Shown one piece after another: positions 48,099 to 58,139 of a DNA stretch of 64,000 nt. The notes beneath the pieces were generated by a model. That model was given only the letters and a program-made list of their open reading frames with translations. It was not told the DNA's origin and searched no databases. Position 1 is the first letter of the stretch; each line of letters begins with the position of its first letter. The translations under genes and the position numbers were made by a program. The DNA comes from Epiperipatus broadwayi (Eukaryota; Onychophora; Udeonychophora; Euonychophora; Peripatidae): assembly GCA_028023455.1 (NCBI GenBank), contig JAQFVV010012395.1, positions 2,230,001 through 2,294,000 on the forward strand. The letters are read 5' to 3'.

Positions 48099-48185
48099 CT
48101 GGTTATGATGGCGTTGGATGGAAGCGAACCCATCACCTCATTACAGAGTGACAACCAAGACTGCCACACTAGCCTGACATCTCGG
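48099..48185 (-). ncRNA. tRNA-derived SINE head (A and B box)
   Basis: The minus strand reads GGCTAGTGTGGCAGTCTTGG (A-box region, 48,155-48,174), then ACTCTGTAATGAG resembling an anticodon arm, then GATGGGTTCGCTTCCATC. In the last, GGTTCGCTTCC is a B box (48,120-48,130) inside a 5-bp T-arm stem GATGG/CCATC. Order and spacing match a tRNA gene, but the acceptor and D stems do not close, so it is a tRNA-derived SINE or tRNA pseudogene. The anticodon loop CTGTAAT would suggest a Tyr or Thr ancestor. The body probably continues to about 47,950 on the minus strand. Confidence 0.65.
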
Positions 48186-48217
48186 TTCAAAAACTAAACT
48201 TGATTTTAATGGCAAAC

Positions 48218-48415
48218 GCTATTCAAAAATGAAGTCTCTTTGGTCTTTTCCAAGCTCAAAATATGGCCTATTTATACCTTCATCTTATCAACTTAACACC
48301 TTTAAAAATTTTCTTTGCTATTCAAAAATGAAGTCTCTTTGGTCTTTTCCAAGCTCAAAATATGGCCTATTTATACCTTCATCTTATCAACTTAACACCT
48401 TTAAAAATTTTCTTT
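48218..48415 (+). repeat. 99-bp tandem duplication, two nearly identical copies
   Basis: Units 48,218-48,316 and 48,317-48,415 are essentially identical (GCTATTCAAAAATGAAGTC ... AAAATTTTCTTT). Because 99 is a multiple of three, an open frame of 68 codons with a repeated 33-residue unit results. That frame is a by-product, not evidence of a gene. Near-identity shows the duplication is recent. Confidence 0.93.
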
Positions 48416-49267
48416 GCCCCAGGATTACATTTTAATTAATTTTGTCAATCATACAATCTGATTTCAAATATGCTGACAAGTTTCTGAGGTGTTGTAACTT
48501 TTCCTTAATTCTGTTTTAATTAAATTTTCAAAAACATGTAATTTTGATTTTAAATATTGATAAATTATTAAAGCATTTCAATTATAACTTTTATGGTTTT
48601 TGTGAAACTATTTTGCTGTAAACAATTTTAATTAGTTAAATCCAAAAATAGCTTAAATTTTATATCTGGCACGATTTCAATTAGCCAGATTTTAAAATGA
48701 TTTTTTAAAAACTTGATCAAAGGTAGGTGCAGTCGTTAATTACATACTTGTTTATGATAAAATCTGTTTCTAACCAAAACTTTTAATTCTAAGAAAAGAA
48801 ATAACACTTAATTTTAAAGAAGACTTTTCAGCACATTTGAAAGAAAACCTTTTTAACATATTTTAAATAAACCCTTTTTAATATATTTTCATCTATTAAT
48901 ATTTTAAAATAACAATACATTTTAATGTTTTAAATCACACCACCCATATACATTACAAATATAGGTTGGATTATATATCCTCATATGAATTAAAATAATA
49001 ACTTTATTAATAAATTGACCCCTATCATTACTTAATATAATAAAAGTATTTTATTAAAATAAATGTTATACTAATAATAATACCCTATAATTCTATCAAG
49101 CCTATCTAATTATAGTGTTCTTTCATATGTAAATATATAATGCTGTTCAGACAGCCATGATAGCAAATTGTAGCTTTATTTTAAATGAGGTTCGAATCTA
49201 ACACAGATGAATGGGCTACTAGATTGATGATGAAATGGCAAGGGATTAGGACGTTCCCATTTCACAA
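48416..49267 (+). other. DNA-transposon interior, AT-rich, nothing recognised
   Basis: No coding motif. The left end borders the 99-bp duplication and the right end borders the 205-bp tandem unit. Confidence 0.5.
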
Positions 49268-49625
49268 TCAATATAACAATGAGATAAGAACCTGCCTTCC
49301 ATGCTGATTGGCTGTTTCTTGTTCTCTTCACAAGAGTTTCTGTCCACAATTCAATAATTCCGATATCTTTGTTTTGATTTTCAAAGTGAAAATATATGCT
49401 TTAGAATCTTTTAACATTATTTTATTGAGAAACCATACTGAATAACCTTTAGAATTTTTTTACAATTAATACATCAATACAACAATGAGATAAGAATATG
49501 CCTTCCATGGTGCTGATTGGTTGTTTCTTATTAGCTACACAAGAGAGCATCTGTCAATGATTTTGATAGTTCTGATAACTTTATTTTGATTTTCAAAGTG
49601 AAAACATAAGTTTTAAATTTTTTTT
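49268..49625 (+). repeat. 205-bp imperfect tandem repeat
   Basis: Unit 1 is 49,268-49,472; unit 2 begins at 49,473 and is partial. Both share ACAATGAGATAAGAA, TGCCTTCCATG, GCTGATTGG-TGTTTCTT and TTTTGATTTTCAAAGTGAAA in order. A further partial copy of the second half lies at 45,838-45,950 in the same transposon, so the unit is an internal repeat of the element. Confidence 0.85.
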
Positions 49626-49996
49626 ACACATTTATAATTGTTTTTACAAAATATTTATTAATATTTTAGAAGAATAATTCAAATTTTAATAGAAAAATTT
49701 ATTTTTCACAAAAGCAAATTGACAAAGAAATTATAACTTTCAGCTGCAATTTATAACAGGATGACAAACAACTATTGTTTGTTGCTGTAGATTATTTTCA
49801 GCAATCATAAATCAAAATTATTTGTTAAAAAAGTATCTACATTAAAAAACAAATTTGTAATCCAAATTATATGTATATAATTTTGTGTGGATTTTGTAAT
49901 TTTGGAAAGATATATCTGAAAAAATTCTCAAAAAAAAAAATTTCTTAAAATGTTGCATTGCTAACAATAAATTTAATGACCTGAACTTGCTGAAAT

Positions 49997-50065
49997 AGTG
50001 AAGATATGGATTCAAGTTCTGAAAGTGAAGATATAGAAAGTGAAAGTATATCTGAAGAAAATTAG
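49997..50065 (+). pseudogene. possible acidic C-terminus of the DNA transposon's transposase
   Basis: This frame reads SEDMDSSSESEDIESESISE then EN and a TAG, 22 residues that are almost all Ser, Glu and Asp. It lies about 190 bp inside the right terminus. Transposases of the pogo/Tigger type commonly end in an acidic tail near one terminus, which supports the family call. Upstream the frame is closed immediately (TGA), so only this tail survives. Confidence 0.4.
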
Positions 50066-50206
50066 CAATAAATTAATTGGGCTTATTATATTTATATTAG
50101 TTTCTATTTAATGAAAAAAATGTTTCTTATTTTTCAATAAAATCATTTTAGATTTTTTTTCCCAATTCTCTGAGCTTAAAATCCTACTGCATCTTAAATT
50201 TGGGGG

Positions 50207-50256
50207 TGTCTTATATTAAAAGTAATACAGTATTCTTATATTAAAAGTAATACAGT
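50207..50256 (+). repeat. duplicated transposon tip (25-bp tandem repeat)
   Basis: TCTTATATTAAAAGTAATAC followed by AGTAT occurs twice in tandem at the right terminus. The outer copy ends at the TA target site, so the terminal segment of the transposon has been duplicated in place. Confidence 0.85.
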
Positions 50257-50257
50257 A

Positions 50258-51334
50258 TTTAGATATTTTAGTGACTGTTCAAAATTTTAAATCTTTCAAC
50301 AGTATTATAAAAGGCCTTTTTATTAAGTAATTACTTATTAGAAAAAATATAAATAATTTATTGATTGAATTTAATTTATAGATACTTTTTTGAATCTATT
50401 TATTTTCTGATGCTTGATGGTGATGTCTTCATTTGCTATTAATCCTCTACAGTTAGATTGGCAGAATGATATTGTAAATGAATTTTCAGTTTACAGTCAT
50501 ACAATGGCAGCAATATAGAAGTAGGCAGATATTAGCTGATCAGAGCTCCATTTTCAGCAGCAGAGGATGAGGTATAGCAATGGCAGATACATTAGACTTT
50601 AGCCTGCCATACCACTGCTTTTGAAGGCTTCCATAGCATTAATCACTCAGATATAGGCCTTCTCAGGGTTTAAAACCAGCCATACTGGTTATTTCAATTT
50701 CCAGCTCTGCTGGTAATTCTAGGTTTTAAATATCTTGAGGCTGTTATGGCAACCAAATGAAGAGCTGGTGAATGATAGTTCAATTCATGATTTGCTGAAT
50801 AGACAATTAACAACTAAATTAATAACCTGCTCAATCAAAAACTAAATTAATGCAACTGATCCAGATATATACATCACTCTAATTAGTCATTGCTGTTTTT
50901 CAATAAGCACCATTTCTTTAATTTAATTAAGTTTTTTTTTAACGTTCAGATCTAACTTCTGTATGGGACAATCGTTCATGCTTAAGCACAGAGCAGCTTA
51001 TTGTATGCAACAGGGTTTGTTCTTAAATTTTTATTTCAAATTAATTTTTAAATTTTTTTTATTACAAACATCTTTTTAACTTTTAACAAAAAAAAATTAA
51101 AAAAAAAAATCTATTTTTATAATATGCCCTTAGAAGCTCTATAAAACATGTCTACTATTAAAAATGCATACTTTACATCTAGAATTTCTTTCAAATGAAA
51201 TTATTTTATTTTTTTTTCTGGTTAAATCTTTTAATCAACTGCAAGGGTAAAAAATTACTAATTTCATTTATTAATACAGCTTCATTCCTTCATACTCTAT
51301 ACATAAATATGACTTTGTACTATTGGATGGTGCA
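50258..51334 (-). repeat. 5' LTR of the old retrotransposon, part 2 (after the insertion)
   Basis: Resumes the LTR after the TA target site and follows 38,218-39,432 to the shared GGATGGTG end, with the possible terminal CA at 51,333-51,334. Confidence 0.82.
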
Positions 51335-54300
51335 ATGTGCTGAGATTAAAATGCACCTCTTGCACAGTTAATTGAAAAATAATCTGATGTATGTGTGCAT
51401 ACAGATAGATTTGTGCTTTAGAAGAAAAGAAATATCAGACAAATACTTATTCATAAAAGTTAATCAAAAAAGCTAAAATAAGTAAAATATTATAATTATA
51501 CCAATAAATAATTATTTACTTTTAAATAGATATTAAATGATTTAAATATAAGAAAATGTATATGCTAAAGAAATAGATTATTTAATATAATAAATTATTG
51601 AGTTTATTTAACCGAATAAACATGTAATTTATAGAAATAAAACAAAGATGTTTTTTTCATTAATGTGATAAAAATTAATGACTCACTTATTTTATATCAA
51701 AAATAAAAAAAAAGAAATTGAATAAACTTGAATTTAAAAAATTTCCTAATCTAAAAAATGTAATCATATGTTTTGTGAAAATAAAAATAAAAATATCATA
51801 AATTTTAATTGGATTTTCCACATTTTTTATTTTTTTAATTTTGTTTTTCTGGGATATATTTCCTAAACAATTCCTATTAATAGCTATAAATTCTTAAGAT
51901 ACATTTTAACTCAAAGGCTTGCAGAGTTATGAAGACAGTTGTTGATAGTAACTTTATGCTAGTTAAAACAGAAACTATATGAAAATGCATTCTAACAATG
52001 CTTTTACAAAATATTTATCATGCCTTGTTAAGAATCCATAAATCATTAATATTTTCATTAAATTTTTGATCATATAACAATCTGACAAAACTCAAGATGT
52101 AATCTACCTAGTGAATATCCACTAATAAAGCCAATCAAAAAATGTATATATTTATATCAATTAACTATATAACTAGAAAGCACATATACAGAGAGAAAAC
52201 TATCATTATAAATGATCTATAGAATTTATTTACCTTTTTGGCATGAAAAGCAAATTACAAAAATACATTTCATTTATGTGACTTTTGAAAATCATTTTTG
52301 AAAGAATGCAAAAATATGCAGAAATTTATTTTTAAAGAACTTGTAGTTTTTAATATAAAAGAATGATGGAAATGAAAAAGAAACTTTGGTTCACCTTTAA
52401 TACATATTTATTGCCTGAGAAAATGTTCAGATCAACATTATTTCAAGAACCGTTATCTACAGTGGAAGAAGGTTATATGCATTTTAAATTAAGTGCTGCT
52501 TAATTAGTTCTGTTTTAAATCAATTTTGTTAAGAATTGAACATTTTGATTTGCAGCTCTTGTATATTAAATTAAACTGAAAGTTATGAACAAACAAAAAA
52601 AATCACAGAAGTTGATTATATATTTCAATTATTACAAAGTAAATACATAATATACAATATGTATGTAACCATGTAGATATATAGAATGTCATAATCATTT
52701 AATTTTGGTTTTATTAAAATAATATTTCCCTTAAAATTTATATTCAAATTTTATGTTTGCATATTGCCAAGTATATATATGTGTCTACATATATTTTTTA
52801 AGTTCAAGGTTGGCCATTTTAAAATTGAATAAAAACCCAGACTAATATTTTCATTATACTGCTTTGTTCCCCTATGTAAGTAAATTTCAGAATTTTCTTG
52901 TATTCATATAAAAATATAAAAATGAACTAGATTATTTATTTAGTAAATTTGCACAGAAACATGTTAATACATATAACTAATCTTCTAATAATATCTTATT
53001 TAATAAGTTAATGTTAATTATTATTTAATTTATTTTATATTTATTTAAGTTTGGCTGTCTGTTTTTTAATATCATATAGTTAATCTAAACATCTTGTGCA
53101 TGTATACTGTTCATACATCTCTCGAAAGTTATGCCATACATGAAGTTACATATAAACAAGAATGATAATATATTTTGACTATATGGATTTTATATGCATA
53201 TCTCCGAGAATTATGTACATAACATCTATTTATAATTATCATCATTATCATGAGGGTTCTATGGCATTACCAAGACTTACTTTAAAGTCCACACACATAA
53301 ATAATAGCCTTAATTTTAAAGAAATTCTTTGATGGTTATACATGAATAATGTTGGCACTTAGTTTTTGTTGTGAGTAAATATTGAACAGAAGGTCTTAGT
53401 TTATACAATAACCTCTTATAATGTTAATTTATTACAAACTGACTACTTAAATTTAAAAAAAAAAATACTTATCCCATTTATTTATTTTATTTTATTTAAA
53501 TTAAGCTGCACATATAATTTTAAACATATACTTATTATTTATAACACTTAGTAAATATAATCACCTTATTTCCAAAGCCTTTTTTATTTTTCCATTATAT
53601 ATGTGGTACATAAATGTATACCAGATATAATTTTAATCATTTATCTTTATCTTGATCCTCTTCTACTTTTCCATTATATATATATACAGTTATACTGCAA
53701 TTTAGCTGCATTAAAATTTGAGACTCTAAAAATTTTTTGGCTTTGGTTAATTTAATTAATTTAGTTTTTATAGTTTAGCAAATATATTTGTCACTGTCAT
53801 TTGGTTAAGGAGAGTGAAATATAGTCATTATTATTTTCAAATAGTCTCACATATTTTATATGGAATATAGTAATTATAAAACATTTTTGAATAATCTTAT
53901 AACCTGATTTTTACGGTATACTTTTATAAATTTTTGTACGAAAAAATATGTACATTTTTCATTGCTATTTTTATTAAGGAATAAAATTTTCCATTATACA
54001 TATCCAAAATAAAATGTTACACACATAATTAATAATTCAACAATAAGAAATAGATAATAGTATTATAAAATACAACATTACATTTAATTATATATAAAAT
54101 AAACAGCTATTACATTTTTATGTGTTGTGTGCATGCGTGTGTGTGTAGATGTTTACATGTTTGAATGTAATAAAAATAAACCAATTTTGATTTTTAATTA
54201 ACAAATATTAATTTAACTTATTAAAAATATATTTAAGTAATAAATTATTTATTAAGTAAACTTAAAAATGTTTAGAATATATATCTGAGAGAAGATTTGA

Positions 54301-56119
54301 AATTTTATTGTTATAAAATCCATTGTAAAAGATTGTTATGTCTTAAAATTTGGAAATAAAAATTTATTGCTTTTGTTTTAAAAATCTTAACTTTAATATT
54401 TGAGCAGCAGAATCTATGGCAACTTTCCTGGATAAACCCAGGAACCCCAGTGCATGTTAGAAAATATTAAGTCCTCTAGACATCATGTAGTCATCAGTAT
54501 AAAAGAGAAATCATTGGCAAATCATATAGTCTGCAAAAACTTTCAGTGCTTGTAGCATTCTCAATCAGTTCTAATTTTTAATTAACCATTTTGTTTTCCA
54601 TCAACTTGATGGCAGACTGAAATGTTAAACTAGGCAGATACTTTCTGTGCATTCAACTTCTATCATCATTCCAGAGGAGAGATAAACCACAAAAAAATAA
54701 CCAGAAACAACCATCATTTAAATTCATAAAATTTTTATTTCAAGAAAACTCATTTGTTATAATCAATTGCAAATATAAAATAGACAAATTGACTGCTAAA
54801 ATAGCTGTCTCATTATTAACAAATTGCTGGATTTTTCTTCAATTGAATAATAATGATTAATAACTGATATATTTTGGAAGAATTGTATTTCTACATTTAA
54901 AACAAGCTGCTGAATATATTTTCCATAAATGATTATAAAAATATTTGGTCTCTTTATTACATGACAGGATATTTGTAAATCTCAAGGAAAATGAATTTGA
55001 TTTCATCTTTAATTATAAAAGAAAATATAATATCAATAATTATGCTTTTAACGCTTGTTAAAGAAGTTATATTTATTAATAATTTATTTAAAGCTTAGCG
55101 CTTTCAAAGCTCCATGGCTTCATACTCATAGCTGTGTGCGGTTGATAGTGACGAGGGGGAGTATTCAAATTTATGTTAATTAATTAGATGTTTCAGTATT
55201 TTATTTAAAATATTGTTTGAATTAGTTTGTCAATGTTTTTGAAATGGTGAAACAGGTGTATTAAAAATAATAGTATTTAAATCAAATATGCTTCACACAA
55301 ACTTGCTTTTACACAAACAAATTTTGTTTTAAGAATAAAAGATCATTCTTGCTAATGGATATAAACTTTGCTTTATCAGCGTTCGATTATAATTATTAAA
55401 CTAATGAATTTAAAGATCAAAAATGAATGAATTAACATTATATTTGGAATTAACAAAGGACTGAACACCAAGATATTTGGATAAGATAAAATCTGCTAAA
55501 GGAATTAAAACCGTTATGACAAAACAACGAATGTGTGTTCAATGGTAAAATAATTGCATTTAAGGATTATTTTGGCAAAAATATGTGAATAATAGTCAAA
55601 AGGATAATGGATTATCAAGATATATTTTAAATTCTACTTATCAATTTTGTATCCTACAAACAAATAAAGAATATATTGAATTACAAAGTTATTATTGAGT
55701 TTTAAAATGGATCCACATGGATTAATAATAAATATTAAACATAATTTCATTAATTTCATATTTTTATGCTGTTTCAGAATGGACAATATTTTAAAAGTGA
55801 AATTAATAGTTATTCCATAAAACAGACAGATTATTTAATATACTTTCTATTGTGTTAGTTAAGTCATATTATAATGTTTTGCAACTGTAAATAAAGATTT
55901 TCTCAGATATTTTTGTATTCAGGTAAAAGGTAATACTTTATTTATTATTATGAGTAGTATTAAGATTGAAAGGAATTAAATGTAATATATTTTAGGATAG
56001 TATTGAACAAATGTTAACAGTTATTAACTTTATATTAAATGGTTGTTACCAAATATTCATAATTCTTATGACTTGATATTTGATCTCAAATTAAATGGAG
56101 TTACCCTTATGTATATATG
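51335..56119 (-). other. intronic AT-rich tract
   Basis: No exon recognised. A GC-richer stretch at 54,400-54,690 may be a decayed repeat but shows no legible protein motif. A TG run (TGTGTTGTGTGCATGCGTGT) starts at 54,121. The motif at 55,092-55,133 is listed separately. Confidence 0.5.
55092..55133 (-). other. AGCGCTTTCA hairpin motif, second copy
   Basis: The minus strand reads CAGCTATGAGTATGAAGC, loop, GCTTTGAAAGCGCTAAGC. A 4-bp stem AAGC/GCTT precedes GAAAGCGCT. It matches 28,241-28,282 in layout and in the CTATGARTATGA and GAAAGCGCT blocks, while the stem has changed on both sides. That is a sign of conserved structure or shared Penelope-type origin. Confidence 0.35.
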
Positions 56120-56235
56120 GAAATCTGTAAGGAATATTTTAGCAATAAACAGCCTAATGATTTTATTGTACTTTGTAGAAATCTGTAAAGAATATTTTAG
56201 CAATAAACAGCCTAATGATTTTATTGTACTTTGTA
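56120..56235 (+). repeat. 58-bp tandem duplication, two near-identical copies
   Basis: Units 56,120-56,177 and 56,178-56,235 (GAAATCTGTAA-GAATATTTTA ... TTATTGTACTTTGTA) differ at about one position. The open frame at 56,043-56,264 is a by-product of this repeat. Confidence 0.93.
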
Positions 56236-58139
56236 TTGATGAAGAAGCACCTTGTCGTAGTTAAAGCCTGAAATTGAATCTAGAAAGGGATCTTAAAGCA
56301 AAAATAAATAAGCAAAACTGTAGTAAATTATCACTTAGGTCTGCTAAGCAATAAATTATATTTGCTTATTTTTAAAAGAGTGAAAATTTTCTCTCTTATT
56401 TGTAAATGAGGTTTATAAATAAACGATTGGTATAATAAACCAATTAATAATGTTCATAAGATATTTAATTTTTATTATGATAATACGCTCCATTCTGCAG
56501 TACTAAGGTGAGGATTATTTTTTATAAAATATTGATACTTTTTCCTTTAAATGTGATTGTCTTCACAATACAATATGATAAAGCATTTGACAGAGCCTGA
56601 TTTTGAATTAATTTAGAAAATAAATAGTAATATTTTATTAAAATGCATTTTTATTAATATTATTTGTTCTTGTTATTAATTTTTATATTATGCAATAAAA
56701 TAATTGTTGATTTTAAATATTTCTGTTGTTATTCTTAAAAAAGCATTATCATTTCATTGCATTTACGATATTAAAAGTCATATTTGAAACACAAACTTAT
56801 TTTTAAAACTTGCTGGATTGAATACATCGGTGTTGTAATACTGCTATCTGAAATATGAAATATTATTTGATAAGATGGTGTACATAAAACCCCTTTTATA
56901 CTATTGTATCTGAGAATGCATAAACATATTTTATATTCATGTATTTATAAGTTTTACCATGAGACAAATTATTATTCAACATTTTTACTTAATTTTGCTA
57001 GCCATATTTTAACACATAGATTAAATTATTCTTAGTTAAAATTTGAAATAAAAAACATTAGTTGTAGAGATTTTGTTGTTAAAAGAAAGCCTGATAAATT
57101 TATTTTTATTAAGTATTATTATTATAAAATTCTGAGAAATTAGTTTATTAAATATTTATGATTTTATTAAAATCTATAATAATTGCAAGTTGAAGTAAAA
57201 GAAATTTAGTGTAGATACATTTTCTCTGTCTCAACCATGAGTGTGTTTTTCTTGCTATTTTTATGATTCTTCATGATTGATTAAGAATTGACCTTTTTTA
57301 GGTTACAATTTTTTTTTGCAATTTTCATGATAGTGATGATGACTGATCATTTTTAGGTTACAATATATATATATATAAACTTTCATGTAGCACAATATTT
57401 TAGCTACAAGAAATGTTATTGTTGATATGGTAAACATTATTTGTCTAATGAGTGCTTATAAGATGGATAATATTGGATAATAAAATCATATAGTTTGAAG
57501 GTGAAGTGCTTTAATTATGTTACTGTTGTTATCCTCTACTATTAAATATTTTTTTTAATTAGGTTCAATTAAGCATATATAATAACATCATGATATGCAC
57601 TATATCAATATACCCTACTCAATTTATACACTATTAAAAAAAATGTAATAAACAAAAATTAAACAATTAAAATTCATAAATTTAATACATTTCATGTACT
57701 GTACAATCATGTTTTTTTAATAACATTTCTTCAGCTTATACTGAAATCATCACAACAACTAGAGAAGCCATAGTCTGTAGATAAGACTGTTATTTCATTT
57801 CTATTGGGAGAAAAAAATATATTTAAAAAAAGGTATCATCCAGAATGTATTTAATTATGATGAAAGTGAAATTTTGCAATTCATTTTATTAAAAAAAAGT
57901 ACAGTTCAATAAATTTATTATTTTTTGAATGGAGTGTAAAGGAATGAATGCACACATAATAAATGTATATGTAAATACGTTTTCTCAGTTTATTTGTAGA
58001 AACTATATTATTTTTTAATTTTGTTTATACTGTAATTGTAATTTATATGCATTATATACACATAGAAAATCACTAGGGTCTTATATATGTGCATGTGTTG
58101 AAAAGTAATACATATGTGAAGTTCAGTAAACAATATATT
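56236..58139 (-). other. intronic AT-rich tract, nothing recognised
   Basis: No splice-flanked open segment. A short near-duplicate GACTGATCATTTTTAGGTTACAAT / GACCTTTTTTAGGTTACAAT pair lies at 57,288-57,365. Confidence 0.55.

Larger units (their letters stand above)
43475..50255 (+). mobile_element. TA-flanked terminal-inverted-repeat DNA transposon (pogo/Tigger-like), 6.8 kb, with nested insertions
   Basis: The left end CTTATTAATTTGAATATAAG (from 43,475) and the reverse complement of the right end, CTGTATTACTTTTAATATAA (ending at 50,255), are inverted repeats, continuing AGA then ATTTRAGATGC-type sequence inside. Both ends are flanked by TA (43,473-43,474 and 50,256-50,257), and the LTR sequence resumes exactly on each side. 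TA duplication plus ATATAAGAC-type ends fit the pogo/Tigger branch of Tc1/mariner. A possible acidic transposase C-terminus lies at 49,997-50,065. No catalytic DDE region is legible. Removing the nested 2.1 kb element leaves about 4.7 kb. The 19-mer AATGCATGCAGGCATTTAA recurs at 46,379 and 46,576. Confidence 0.75.
37616..51334 (-). mobile_element. old gag-only LTR retrotransposon (minus strand) split by a nested DNA transposon
   Basis: The left repeat 37,616-39,432 matches, in the same orientation and order, 42,875-43,472 followed by 50,258-51,334. Both copies start TGAA-GGTTCCTCTCC-like and end GGATGGTG-A. Between them a 3.4 kb interior (39,433-42,874) carries a badly decayed gag on the minus strand. 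This is the layout of an LTR retrotransposon whose right (5') LTR was later cut by the 43,475-50,255 insertion. LTR divergence is much higher than in the 17-22 kb element, so it is far older. No pol is legible. No target duplication was matched. The decayed PBS position (42,854-42,873) keeps only a CACCCATTG string. Confidence 0.8.

Noticed and set aside
48099-48185. Functional tRNA gene
   Set aside because: A and B boxes and a T-arm are present, but acceptor and D stems do not close and the body continues as a repeat, so a tRNA-derived SINE or pseudogene is the better reading.
48229-48435. 68-codon plus-strand ORF with a repeated 33-residue unit
   Set aside because: It is the direct result of a 99-bp tandem duplication (99 is divisible by three) in non-coding DNA; the unit itself has no protein motif.
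56043-56264. 73-codon plus-strand ORF
   Set aside because: Spans the 58-bp tandem duplication; the apparent repeated protein segments are in different frames and carry no motif.
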